A program made the position numbers and the translations under genes. A stretch of DNA of 64,000 nucleotides, from contig CASEVJ010000010.1 in NCBI GenBank assembly GCA_949291365.1, forward strand, positions 1-64,000. The letters are read 5' to 3'. Below, piece by piece: positions 26,063-34,838 of the stretch. This DNA comes from an uncultured bacterium (GTDB lineage: Bacteria > Elusimicrobiota > Elusimicrobia > Elusimicrobiales > Elusimicrobiaceae). Below the pieces are notes generated by a model. That model saw only the letters and a list, made by a program, of their open reading frames with translations. It was not told where the DNA came from and made no database searches. Positions within the stretch are counted from its first letter, which is position 1, and each line of letters opens with the position of its first letter.

Positions 26063-26647
26063 TTACCTCGCGCCAAAAATCTGCTGAAAAAACGCTTCAT
26101 CTCCATACTGCAATTGCTGCAAAAGCTGATACACCTCATTCATGGACTGCTGGCAAAGTTTATTAAATTTTTTCCAATCTTTTACCATTGGATAGGCCGC
26201 CGCGTCATAGCGGAACCTCCCGCAATAGTCCGATGAAAAAAACAATACAAAAGCACAGGCCAAAGCATGCTGTTGCCGCAGCTGGCGATTTGAAAGCTCA
26301 CGGCAGGGACGGCCGGACGCTTTGTCCTGCTCCGCACAAATCCAACCGCGGGTTTTCCCAAAATAATTCCATAAGCCGTCTACCACGTCCCGCACGTCCA
26401 TGTTGTCATAGCCGGCTTTATGCAAACGCAACAATATCCTGTTCAGCAGGCCCGGTATATCCTCCATTTGTGCCACCATGACTGTGGTATCCTCCTGCTC
26501 CACAGAAACCGGGCGGGCCGCCGCGCGGGCTTTTAAAATAGCTATTTCCAACGCTTTCTCTATCTGTTCGGAAGATACATTAGCAAAAACAAAAGCAGGA
26601 CTAAAAAGCAATACAGCCATTAGCAGACATCTTTTCTGAAAACGCAT
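26063..26647 (-). CDS. Secreted protein of unknown function
   Basis: A 194-residue protein I do not recognise. It has a signal peptide (MRFQKRCLLMAVLLFSPAFVFA) and a mostly helical mature part with a central stretch rich in Val, Glu and Gln, four cysteines in the second half, and a Gln-rich end (VYQLLQQLQYGDE). GGAG precedes ATG 26647; an earlier in-frame ATG at 26677 would put a charged segment before the signal peptide. It stands alone with its own terminator. Confidence 0.65.
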   Translation of the reverse strand: MRFQKRCLLMAVLLFSPAFVFANVSSEQIEKALEIAILKARAAARPVSVEQEDTTVMVAQMEDIPGLLNRILLRLHKAGYDNMDVRDVVDGLWNYFGKTRGWICAEQDKASGRPCRELSNRQLRQQHALACAFVLFFSSDYCGRFRYDAAAYPMVKDWKKFNKLCQQSMNEVYQLLQQLQYGDEAFFQQIFGAR

Positions 26648-26733
26648 TGCTTGCTCCGGATACAGCTTTCTGTTCACTTCTACCTAAAAAACCCGCTGCC
26701 GTATCGGTGCGAGTCTTTGGTAAAAATCGTTTT

Positions 26734-27483
26734 TTAAAAACGCAAGGAAAGCGAGGCCTCTGCCCCTAATCCATAATAGGCATAGTTCGCCGCCAAGCTT
26801 AAATCTAAATAAGAAGGCAGTTTAAAATTAAAACCGGCTGTAGCGCGCGCCGTAGCAGCGTATTCGTTGGCCCCTTCCAGTTCGGGGGCGCTATCGGCTT
26901 GGTTAATGTGCAGGGTGGTATAATCCACGCCGCCTCCGATATACGGCACAAAATATTTAAATTTCATGGAAAGCACCAAGCTGGCATTATAATGCGTGGC
27001 GGAAAAATCCCGCGCACTGGCACTATGCCCCGAAATGACCAGCATGGGCTGGAACGAGCCCAACATTTCATTAGGCCGTGTAATCCCCCAACGCAGCCCG
27101 CCGCCGGCAATCGTCATGCCTTGGTAGCTGCTGGCGCGGATAAACCCGTCTAACCGAAACGGCATGCCGATATCGGCCTGCAGCCACGGATAGAACACTT
27201 CGCCCACGTCTTCCCGCTCGCCCAGCGCGGTATGAGTGGTATCGTTGAGCCCTTTGCTCATTTTAAAAATCATGGTGCCGCGCGGGCCAATTTGAAACCC
27301 CCCCCAGCCCAACACGCGCCCGGTGGTATAAGTGCCCGAGCCGATTAATCCGCCCAAATCCTTGGTAAATGCACGCACATTATCCTGCGATACATTGGCG
27401 GAAAAATCGTCCCAAATATTACGTGCCTGCGCCGGCAGGCATAAGGCAGCAGCGGCCAATATTGTCAAAAATAGTTTTTTCAT
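26734..27483 (-). CDS. Predicted outer-membrane beta-barrel protein
   Basis: A 249-residue exported protein. After a signal peptide (MKKLFLTILAAAALCLPAQA) come alternating hydrophobic and polar strands with aromatic girdles (YFVPYIGGGVDY, LDLSLAANYAYYGLGAE), and the last residue is Phe in SLSLRF, the usual BamA recognition end. This supports a small barrel in the outer membrane. The family is not recognised. ATG 27483 is chosen because GAGG directly abuts the earlier ATG at 27489. A position near 27483 shows no strong -35. Confidence 0.72.
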   Translation of the reverse strand: MKKLFLTILAAAALCLPAQARNIWDDFSANVSQDNVRAFTKDLGGLIGSGTYTTGRVLGWGGFQIGPRGTMIFKMSKGLNDTTHTALGEREDVGEVFYPWLQADIGMPFRLDGFIRASSYQGMTIAGGGLRWGITRPNEMLGSFQPMLVISGHSASARDFSATHYNASLVLSMKFKYFVPYIGGGVDYTTLHINQADSAPELEGANEYAATARATAGFNFKLPSYLDLSLAANYAYYGLGAEASLSLRF

Positions 27484-27535
27484 GTGCATCCTCTTATATT
27501 CAGTATAACCTGTATACGCCCCGCGCGCAAGTTAT

Positions 27536-27871
27536 TTATTTAAAATCCACGCGGCGGCCTACCTGCACGCGTCCTTTAAGCGTGCCGGCGGGCAGCTCCA
27601 GCGTCTGTACGGCATGGGGAATAATCGGGCTCATGCGCCAGGGCTTCATATTCTCTTTTACATACAGCGCCGTTCCGTCCTCGGCTATAAAAATTACGTC
27701 AATGGCAAAACGCATAAAGCAGGTATGTATCTGCGGGCACGGAGCCAACAGCAATGCCTGCCCCGGCGGCAAAGACGGGCGGAACATCAGTCCTTTTAAA
27801 CGCTTAAAAAAGCTAAAAGCCGGTTCCACCTCTTGTGCCAAAACGGTGCCGTCGTCCAACACACATTTCAT
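27536..27871 (-). CDS. DUF192 protein
   Basis: A 111-residue DUF192 protein without a signal peptide. The family blocks are RLKGLMFRPSLPPGQALLL and HTCFMRFAIDVIFIAEDG. Compared with the lipoprotein at 20814 it lacks the export signal, although the gene before it encodes one and the two overlap by ATGA. Function unknown. It is the last gene of the peptidase-efp operon. Confidence 0.88.
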   Translation of the reverse strand: MKCVLDDGTVLAQEVEPAFSFFKRLKGLMFRPSLPPGQALLLAPCPQIHTCFMRFAIDVIFIAEDGTALYVKENMKPWRMSPIIPHAVQTLELPAGTLKGRVQVGRRVDFK

Positions 27872-28320
27872 AAAGTTCGCTCCGCCAAACGGATTAAGTA
27901 GTTGTTAACTTGCTTTTGCAGTTTCTTGTCTTTAAAAACCGCCTCGGCAGGTGCCTTGACGGAAAAACCGTCTTTGTTTTTAAACACCAGAAACGTCAAC
28001 GCCACTTCCCCGTTAAAATCTACATCCGCTATCAGCAGCCGTTCATTGGTAAACGCCTTACGGTAATCCGCCGATACAAAATGCACTTCGTCCGTCGGGT
28101 AGCGGCAGTCTTTTTTGCATTGCAGCAGGAAATCATATACGTCTTTTTCCAACACTTTTACGTTTTTGTATTTCCCGCCGGAAAGCGGCAACATCAGCAC
28201 GCCGTTTTCCAATTTTACGTCTTTTACGTCAAACACATCCCCGTAGGAAAAAGTAAAAGCGCACGCCGGCACTGCACAAAGCAACCACATCAGCACCGGC
28301 GCACGCTTAAGCCAAAACAT
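27868..28320 (-). CDS. Small secreted protein of unknown function
   Basis: A 150-residue protein with a signal peptide (LMWLLCAVPACAFTF) that I do not recognise. The mature part is rich in Lys, Val and Asp with short strands, and has a paired CKKDC motif that could form a disulfide. A conserved-looking LIADVDFNGEVALTFLVF segment lies in the second half. It starts on the efp stop codon (TAATG) and ends in an ATGA overlap with the DUF192 gene, so it is firmly part of that operon. Confidence 0.7.
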   Translation of the reverse strand: MFWLKRAPVLMWLLCAVPACAFTFSYGDVFDVKDVKLENGVLMLPLSGGKYKNVKVLEKDVYDFLLQCKKDCRYPTDEVHFVSADYRKAFTNERLLIADVDFNGEVALTFLVFKNKDGFSVKAPAEAVFKDKKLQKQVNNYLIRLAERTL

Positions 28321-28892
28321 TATTTGGGCTCCACCACGCGCTCCACATAAGCGCCGGTGCGGGTATCCACCAAGATTTTGTCGCCTTCGTTAATAAAAAG
28401 CGGCACTTTGATTTCCGCCCCCGTTTCCAACGTGGCCATTTTGGTCATATTAGCCACGGTGTCGCCTTTTACGCCAGGCACGGTGGAAGCAATGGTGAGG
28501 GGCACCTTAATAGGCAGCTCCATATTAAGCAGTTGGCCGTTGATATAAATGCCCGTCGTTTCCATATTGTCTTTTAAATATTTTTTCTGATCTTTAAGTT
28601 TCTCTATGGGCACAGACACCTGCTCATAGTTTTCACTGTTCATAAATACGGCCATGTCCCCTTCGTCATACAGATAGGTGAACGGGCGTTTTTCCACTTC
28701 CACTTCTTTAAATTTATCTTCGGGCCGGTAGGCCGTTTCAATCAAAGAACCGGTGTGAATATTGCGCAGTTTTACGCGCACCACGGCGCGGGCCTGGCTT
28801 TTGCGGTGATGCTGAAACTCAATAATTTCAACAATCTGTCCGTTTTCATCTTCAAAAATCAGTCCGTCGTGGAACTGGGTGGTGTTGATCAT
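28320..28892 (-). CDS. efp: Elongation factor P with unusual tip loop
   Basis: A 190-residue EF-P, which helps ribosomes form bonds at polyproline stretches. Three domains are present and the C-terminal signature (KVPLFINEGDKILVDTRTGAYV) is normal. The domain I loop reads EFQHHRKSQARAVVRVKLR where most EF-Ps have a PGKG core. Aligning from the RVKLR anchor puts Gln33 at the position of the lysine that is usually modified. GAGGT precedes the ATG. It lies downstream of two Xaa-Pro peptidases, the common pepQ-efp arrangement. Confidence 0.93.
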   Translation of the reverse strand: MINTTQFHDGLIFEDENGQIVEIIEFQHHRKSQARAVVRVKLRNIHTGSLIETAYRPEDKFKEVEVEKRPFTYLYDEGDMAVFMNSENYEQVSVPIEKLKDQKKYLKDNMETTGIYINGQLLNMELPIKVPLTIASTVPGVKGDTVANMTKMATLETGAEIKVPLFINEGDKILVDTRTGAYVERVVEPK

Positions 28893-28931
28893 AACTTGTA
28901 CCTCTTTGCGGGCGGCCTTGCGGCAAGCCCG

Positions 28932-29987
28932 TTAATTTTTCGTCAAATTTTTGCTGCCGGTTTTGCTCACCAAATAGCTGTCTTCCAAGCGTACGCCGAA
29001 TTTGCCCGGCAAATAAATACCCGGCTCTACGGTAACGACATAATTTTCTTCCAATTCGCCCACCGCCCCGGCACGCTCTATCGGGGCTTCATGCACTTCC
29101 AGCCCAATGGCATGGCCGGTGGTATGAATATAGTAAGGGCCATAACCGGCGTCTTCAATCACGTCACGGGCGGCTTTGTCCACTGCCGCCACGGGCAGCC
29201 CGGCGCGCAGCAAGCCGCTGGCGGCTTCTTTTGCCATAGCCACAATATGCCAAATTTTTTGGTATTCGGCAGGTTCTTTGTCCCCGTGCCACCAGCTGCG
29301 GGTAATATCGGAGCAATACCCTTTGTAGAAACAGCCAAAATCCATCAGTACAGCGTCGTTCTTTTTCAGTTTGCGTTTTTCTGAAGGGGTATGATGGCAG
29401 TCGGCGCAGTTTTCCCCAAAACAAACAATGTTGAAAGGAACGCTGTCAGCGCCGCGCTTAATCATAGCCAGCGCCATCAGCACGCGCACGTCTTCCTCGC
29501 TCATACCGGTTTTAATTTGGGGTTTTACTTCTTCAAATGCTTCCGCGGCAATGCGGCAGGATGTTTTGATTAAATCCATTTCGTCGGCATATTTTACTTT
29601 GCGCATTTCCGCCACGCCGCCTTCCAGGCGGCTTAATCCGGCGCGGGCCAGTTTTTCCCCGCGGGCAAAATCCGCCGTTTGCGGGTCAAACGCCAAGCGG
29701 GTCAATTTATGCTGGGCAGCCGTTTCCAACGCGGCGGCCAGCATATCCCCCGGCACGGCTTTTACGGTAAAAAAACCGGCGGCTGGCGCCATTTTGGGCA
29801 CCATCATTTTTTTGGTCAGGCAATAGGCCTTGCGCGGCGTAAGCAGAAACACCGCCTCTTCCGCGTCCAATTCTATGCCGGAAAAATAACGCAGTTCCAG
29901 CGCACTTAAGCAGATATAGCCGTCTAACTGCGCGTTTTTTAAAAATTTCTGGAAATCTTTGAGCCGTTGGTTGCTTATGTTTTTCAT
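28932..29987 (-). CDS. Xaa-Pro peptidase (M24 family), copy 2
   Basis: A 351-residue metallopeptidase with a creatinase-like N-terminal domain and a pita-bread C-terminal domain. The five metal ligands are visible: two Asp in VLMDFGCFYKGYCSDITRSWW, His in TTGHAIGLEVHE, and Glu in VTVEPGIYLPG and GVRLEDSYLV. It probably cleaves peptides with proline in second position. No ribosome-binding site is seen; the ATG follows the previous stop by three bases, so reinitiation is likely. It is a paralogue of the preceding gene. Confidence 0.9.
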   Translation of the reverse strand: MKNISNQRLKDFQKFLKNAQLDGYICLSALELRYFSGIELDAEEAVFLLTPRKAYCLTKKMMVPKMAPAAGFFTVKAVPGDMLAAALETAAQHKLTRLAFDPQTADFARGEKLARAGLSRLEGGVAEMRKVKYADEMDLIKTSCRIAAEAFEEVKPQIKTGMSEEDVRVLMALAMIKRGADSVPFNIVCFGENCADCHHTPSEKRKLKKNDAVLMDFGCFYKGYCSDITRSWWHGDKEPAEYQKIWHIVAMAKEAASGLLRAGLPVAAVDKAARDVIEDAGYGPYYIHTTGHAIGLEVHEAPIERAGAVGELEENYVVTVEPGIYLPGKFGVRLEDSYLVSKTGSKNLTKN

Positions 29988-29990
29988 AAA

Positions 29991-31052
29991 TTATTTACGG
30001 GTTAAAATGTCGGCCCCCGTATCCGTAATCACGGTGGTATCCTCTAACCGCACGCCGAATTTGCCCGGCAGGTAAATGCCTGGCTCTACGGTAATAACAT
30101 TGCCTTTTTTCAATACCGCTGCCGTAGTTTGGTCGTTGCAGGGCTCTTCGTGTATTTCCATACCTACGCCATGGCCCAGCCGATGCGTAAAATATTCACC
30201 GTAGCCCGCATCGGTAATAATCCCGCGGGCCGTAGCGTCCACTTTTTGCGCCGCCACGCCGGGTTTCTCGGAGGAAATACCGCTTTGGCGGGCTTTGTCT
30301 ACAATATGCCAAATTTTGGTATATTCTTCCGGCTCTTTGTCCCCGTGCCACCAGCTGCGGGTGATATCGGAGCAATAGCCGTTGTAAATACAGCCGAAAT
30401 CCATCAGCACCGCTTCATTGTCTTTGAGTTTGCGGTGGGAAGTTTCATGATGGGGGTTAGCCGTGTTTTCACCAAAGGCAATAATAGTCAGAAAAGAAGT
30501 GGCGGACGCGCCTTTTATGCGCATAAACTTTTCCATTTCCGCCGCTACTTCAAATTCACTTACGCCTGTTTTAAGAAGCGGTTTTATGTATTCGTAGGTT
30601 TCAAACGCGATACGGCAGCTCTCGCGCAGGACGGATATTTCATGCTCGTCTTTGGTCTGGCGCAGGACAGATATGTGGCTTTCCGTCTCCACAAACCCAG
30701 ATGCCTTAAACAAACTGCCCGCCATATAGCTTTCTTTTTCAGCGTCAAAGCCGACCCGCTTAAGCCCCAGACGGGCCGCTTCAGCCACTGCGGCAGCAGT
30801 CATTTGTTTGTCCTGGCCGAACACCTGCATAAAAGGATATTTCGCTTTCACGGGCTCCACATACAGCTGGCGTGTAAAACACACCAAACCGCCTTCATGC
30901 AATAAAAGCACGGTTTCTGCCGGGTAAAAATAAAAATCCAACATATAAAACTGGTCAATATTGTTTGTTATTACCAGTCCGTCCAACCCGTCCTGCTGCA
31001 TCCGTTTTTTTAATGCGGATATTTTTTCTAAAATTCTTTGTTGCAAAGCCAT
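29991..31052 (-). CDS. Xaa-Pro peptidase (M24 family), copy 1
   Basis: A 353-residue paralogue of the following gene, with all five metal ligands: VLMDFGCIYNGYCSDITRSWW, RLGHGVGMEIHEEP, TVEPGIYLPGKFGVRLEDT. AAGGAG precedes the ATG. It heads the operon M24-M24-efp-secreted protein-DUF192. Two tandem copies suggest a duplication, perhaps with different peptide lengths as substrates. Confidence 0.92.
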   Translation of the reverse strand: MALQQRILEKISALKKRMQQDGLDGLVITNNIDQFYMLDFYFYPAETVLLLHEGGLVCFTRQLYVEPVKAKYPFMQVFGQDKQMTAAAVAEAARLGLKRVGFDAEKESYMAGSLFKASGFVETESHISVLRQTKDEHEISVLRESCRIAFETYEYIKPLLKTGVSEFEVAAEMEKFMRIKGASATSFLTIIAFGENTANPHHETSHRKLKDNEAVLMDFGCIYNGYCSDITRSWWHGDKEPEEYTKIWHIVDKARQSGISSEKPGVAAQKVDATARGIITDAGYGEYFTHRLGHGVGMEIHEEPCNDQTTAAVLKKGNVITVEPGIYLPGKFGVRLEDTTVITDTGADILTRK

Positions 31053-31244
31053 AACCGTCCGCTCCTTATTTTCTTTTTATATGATATCACTTTTGCCCCT
31101 GCAGCGGCAATGCAAAACTCCGCACAGCGCCCCGCCTAATCCGCGTAAGCCGCGCCAGTGCAAGCCAGGGCTGATTTTTCTTGCTTTTTCCGCCGGAGAA
31201 TTATATATAATAAATTATATTGTGTCCCTAAACGGGCCTTATAT

Positions 31245-32819
31245 ATGAAACAGCTTCTGATTGCTTTACTGCTATGCTGTGCCGGCGCAGTTGATGCGGC
31301 GGTTTTCACCTCCCAGGACGGACGGTTTACCATAGACCTGCCTTCCGGGTGGTCTGTGGCCCAAAAACCGGCGGCCCAGTCCGTATTATCAGTGGTAAAA
31401 GGGTCGGCCCGCATAGACATCAAAGCCGTACCGGAATGCAAAAATGAAGCGTGCATTGAACAAAAAACACAAGCGGACTTGCAGGAAGTAAAAAGCAAAC
31501 AAATGCAAGTGGTGGGCAACACCTACACCGGAGAAGAAATCAAACGCATTGACTTTTCCACCGGGGAACCTTTCTTTTATATCAGCTTCTTTACCGCCAA
31601 GAATGATTTCAGCTCCGGCTATTTTATTATCAACGGACATGCCTATTCCGTCTTAGCCAAAGACCTTTCTTACGCGCAAACGGATTTGTTGTTTTCCCTT
31701 ATTTCCCCGGTACAAAATGTTCCCCCGCAAGCCCCTACCCTGGAAATGGATATTGCCGATGAACGCGCCTATGACATAGAAGCCATGCCCAGCGTTTCCC
31801 AGGAAGTTTTGTTAACCGAGCAGCCGCTCCAGCCCGTACAAATAGCCCCGGCGGAGCAAGCAGTGCCTGCCGCATCCAAGCCGGCTGCAGCTACTCCCGC
31901 CCGCCCTCATACGCTGGTCACGGATAATATGCCTCCTTATATCCAGCAGCTGGGGCACGGGTTTGACGCTATAGTCATTTTACTGTTCCTTTTTGTGCTG
32001 GTGCAGGCAGCGGCTTTGGTGACACGGCTGTTTATCAAAACTGAAAATGCTCCCCAGCAGGTAAACCCCCATTCCCCGTATCCCATTCATTTCCGCCGTC
32101 TCTACGGCACGCCGTCTTTGATTTACCGGGCGCGGGATAATCAGGGCAATGTGTTGCTTTCCCTGTCCGGGCGGTGGGACAGTTTGTTTCTTTTCGGCGG
32201 GCTGATACTGATTGTGTCTGCAGTGCTGGTAATGGCCTTTACAGGCATATTGGAAAGCACGCATTTTATGCATATCAGCGCATTTACCTACAACACCATA
32301 TATTCGGCTGTTTCGCTGATCATTCCTTTGGGATTTGTTATTTTTATTTGCGGCATTCTGTGGTCACAGCTGGTGCTGCGCCAATTTGCACTTTATGATG
32401 CCAAAGGACATAAAGCCGTGTATGTCATGCAAAGAGGGTTTGGGCTGAAAAAAGAATGCTATGTGGCCTATTTTGTTAAATCCAAGGAAATACTGCTCCT
32501 GGAACGCAAACGTTTTTCCTATTTGCGGAAATGGCAGCTGCTCGATAAACAGCGCCATGTATTGGCCCACATTATAGAAAGCAACCCGACACACGCTATT
32601 CTGCGCAAGCTCATAGGCCATTTATGGGGCTTTTTACGCGCCGATTATACAATTGAGGGCCCTATGGAAAGCAAAGGCGCCATTGAAAGCACCCATGCTC
32701 CGTTTAACCGTTTTACCTGCAATATGGACAAGCCGCAGGCACTTTCCGCCAGGGATTTATTGGTAGCGGCACTGATTATTAATATACGCGACCGTGATAA
32801 ATGGTATCCGTGGTTTTAA
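31245..32819 (+). CDS. Multi-domain membrane protein of unknown function
   Basis: A 524-residue protein in four parts: signal peptide; a periplasmic domain of about 150 residues whose start (FTSQDGRFTIDLPSGWSV) recalls DcrB/PsbP-like folds; a Pro/Ala/Glu-rich linker; and two or three membrane helices (about residues 245-270 and 320-385) joined to a C-terminal region. The latter has repeated aromatic-rich strands (FALYDAKGHKAVYVM, WQLLDKQRHVLAHI, CNMDKPQALSARDLLVAALII) reminiscent of LURP-one/tubby-like folds. Both similarities are impressions only. The start at 31245 gives the signal peptide; the frame extends further upstream without one. A terminator follows. Confidence 0.7.
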   Translation: MKQLLIALLLCCAGAVDAAVFTSQDGRFTIDLPSGWSVAQKPAAQSVLSVVKGSARIDIKAVPECKNEACIEQKTQADLQEVKSKQMQVVGNTYTGEEIKRIDFSTGEPFFYISFFTAKNDFSSGYFIINGHAYSVLAKDLSYAQTDLLFSLISPVQNVPPQAPTLEMDIADERAYDIEAMPSVSQEVLLTEQPLQPVQIAPAEQAVPAASKPAAATPARPHTLVTDNMPPYIQQLGHGFDAIVILLFLFVLVQAAALVTRLFIKTENAPQQVNPHSPYPIHFRRLYGTPSLIYRARDNQGNVLLSLSGRWDSLFLFGGLILIVSAVLVMAFTGILESTHFMHISAFTYNTIYSAVSLIIPLGFVIFICGILWSQLVLRQFALYDAKGHKAVYVMQRGFGLKKECYVAYFVKSKEILLLERKRFSYLRKWQLLDKQRHVLAHIIESNPTHAILRKLIGHLWGFLRADYTIEGPMESKGAIESTHAPFNRFTCNMDKPQALSARDLLVAALIINIRDRDKWYPWF

Positions 32820-32826
32820 TCTCTGA

Positions 32827-32852
32827 AAACCTCGCTTAAAAGCGGGGTTTTT
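32827..32852 (+). terminator. Terminator after the multi-domain membrane protein gene
   Basis: AAAACCTCGCTT pairs with AAGCGGGGTTTT with one G-T pair, followed by T residues. Confidence 0.75.
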
Positions 32853-33013
32853 AATTTGGCCCTTTGTGAATTTGGCGGCTGTTGAATAGAAATGCCACAC
32901 CGCCTAGAAGCTATTCCCCCCAGACATATTTTATACAGCCACTGCCAAATCCCCCAGCGGCCGCTGGCTCAAACGAGGGCAGCCCTACACCCTTTCTTTG
33001 CTGCAAACAAGTT

Positions 33014-33022
33014 TGCTATCCT
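33014..33022 (+). promoter_or_regulatory. Extended -10 ahead of dacB
   Basis: TTGCTATCCT places TATCCT nine bases before the ATG at 33032, with TGC in front. The leader would be at most a few bases and holds no ribosome-binding site. Confidence 0.4.
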
Positions 33023-33031
33023 TATATATAT

Positions 33032-34495
33032 ATGCGTGCTGTTTTACTGGTATTATCCCTGTTTTTCTATTCGTTTGCCGCAGGGACGGAACTAACTGAC
33101 CGCGTCCTAACCCTGGCCCAACAGCGGCAGGTGCTCAACGGAGCTTCCTGGGCGGCTGTTGCCCAATATACGGACGGGGAGCCCCTGTTTGCCATTGAGC
33201 CGCACTTGCGCCTGGCCCCGGCCTCCACACTCAAGCTGCTCACTTCGGCGGCGGCGCTGGAAACGCTGGGCCCTATGTACCGTTTTGAAACTCCGGTTTA
33301 CGCAGATGCCTTGCCCGATGCTGACGGCACATTGGACGGCAATCTCTATATCCGCGGCAGTGCAGACCCTACCCTGGGCTCAGACCGCGTCAGCGGCAGT
33401 CTTTCTGCGCAGCAGCTTTTGCAAAGCTGGAGCCGGCAAATCCGGGATTTAGGTATCCGCAAAATCACCGGTCACATTTACGCCGACACTTCTTTGTTTT
33501 CCGGCCCTTCCCTGCCCGATAAAACAAATTGGCAAAACATGGGCAACTATTTTGCCGCTCCGGCCACGGCGCTGGCTTTCCATGACAATTCGTTTGAAAT
33601 CGCCTTTGCCCCCCAAGCCAAAGACGGAGCGCCGGTAGCTGTTCAATCCGTCTGGCCGGAAACGGAAGGACTCAAAATCCGCTCCTTTGTTACCGCTAGC
33701 GCCAAAGACAAGCGCGATAACGCCTACGTTTACGCCGCTCCGGGCCAATATGATTTGGAAATTTACGGCACTGTGCCCGTTACCCGCCTGCGCGGCCAGC
33801 GCATTCAGGCCGCCTTGCCCGACGCACCGCAGCTGTTGGCGGACATGCTGCTGCAGCAGCTGGAAAAGGACGGAGTATCGGTAGGAGGCGGGGCTATTTT
33901 GTTGGAAAACGCACCCGATTATACGGCCATGCACCTGCTTTTTGCACACCATTCTCCGCCGCTGAAAGACATTATTTATGTATTAAACAAACGCAGCTTT
34001 AATTTCTATGCCGAAATGCTGCTGCGCATGCTGGCGGTGCAAGCCGGGCAGAGCGGAAGCGTGGCGGAAGGGATTAAACAACTGTATGCTTTTTTACAGG
34101 CAAACGGCATTTCTACCCACGATTTGGTACTCTACGACGGAAGCGGCCTCTCCCGCGACAATCAGCTCCCGGCCCAAACACTGCTGGAAGTATTGGTGTT
34201 TATGTCCACGCGGCCGAACTTTCCCTATTATTATGACTCTTTGGCTACACTGGACGACCGCGGGGATTTATTGCTGCTGCGCTATTTTCTCCACCCGTTC
34301 AAACGTACGCAGGACGTCCATGTAAAGGGCGGCACTATTGACGGGGTCAAAGCACAGGCCGGCTATGCCAAAGACCGAAACGGCCGGCTGATTGCCTTTG
34401 CGTTTATTGCCAACAATTTGCTGGATAAAGACGAAAGCATTAACCGCTTTTATGAAGACGTATTAAAATTGTTGCTGCAGCTGCCGCAGCCATAA
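33032..34495 (+). CDS. dacB: D-alanyl-D-alanine carboxypeptidase/endopeptidase (PBP4)
   Basis: A 487-residue exported S13 serine peptidase that trims peptidoglycan cross-links. After a signal peptide, the SxxK motif is APASTLKLL, the SxN region is DGSGLSRDN, and the third motif is KGGTIDG, where many members have KTG. The large insertion typical of PBP4 lies between the first two motifs. I start at ATG 33032, where the signal peptide begins; the frame to 32882 lacks one. No ribosome-binding site is visible. Confidence 0.9.
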   Translation: MRAVLLVLSLFFYSFAAGTELTDRVLTLAQQRQVLNGASWAAVAQYTDGEPLFAIEPHLRLAPASTLKLLTSAAALETLGPMYRFETPVYADALPDADGTLDGNLYIRGSADPTLGSDRVSGSLSAQQLLQSWSRQIRDLGIRKITGHIYADTSLFSGPSLPDKTNWQNMGNYFAAPATALAFHDNSFEIAFAPQAKDGAPVAVQSVWPETEGLKIRSFVTASAKDKRDNAYVYAAPGQYDLEIYGTVPVTRLRGQRIQAALPDAPQLLADMLLQQLEKDGVSVGGGAILLENAPDYTAMHLLFAHHSPPLKDIIYVLNKRSFNFYAEMLLRMLAVQAGQSGSVAEGIKQLYAFLQANGISTHDLVLYDGSGLSRDNQLPAQTLLEVLVFMSTRPNFPYYYDSLATLDDRGDLLLLRYFLHPFKRTQDVHVKGGTIDGVKAQAGYAKDRNGRLIAFAFIANNLLDKDESINRFYEDVLKLLLQLPQP

Positions 34496-34838
34496 CTGTC
34501 CCAAATACTCCCTCGGGGCCCTGGGCTCTCTGTCCGCCTTCGCCCCGGCCGTAAACGCAGGGATTGCAGACAAATCCCCAATTTCATTTCGGCGTTCTTG
34601 GTGCCAACCTGCCGTTTGGTTTACTGAAGCCGTCGTCTCTCCCGGCAGAGCTTTCCCTCCGGGAAACAATGTTTTTGTATCCGCCGGGTGAATTTATCCG
34701 CCGCCAAAACACGTTTATCAGGGCCAGCTTCCCTCTGCCGCCCGGCCCGCTTTGGCACATGGCTTAAAGTCGCGTCTTACACCAATAAAAAAGAGCCGCT
34801 ACACGCAGCTCTTTTATCAAACGGTTTGCAAGTAATTT
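34496..34838. other. Gap between convergent dacB and histidine kinase genes
   Basis: No supported gene. A stretch at 34541-34574 resembles one at 20540-20567, and the kinase terminator (34785-34815) is at the right end. It also holds CCTCCGGG/CCCGGAGG-like pairs near 34635-34665. Confidence 0.45.
34785..34815 (-). terminator. Terminator of the histidine kinase gene
   Basis: AAAAGAGCCGC pairs with GCAGCTCTTTT with one mismatch, with a T run on the minus strand. Confidence 0.75.
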
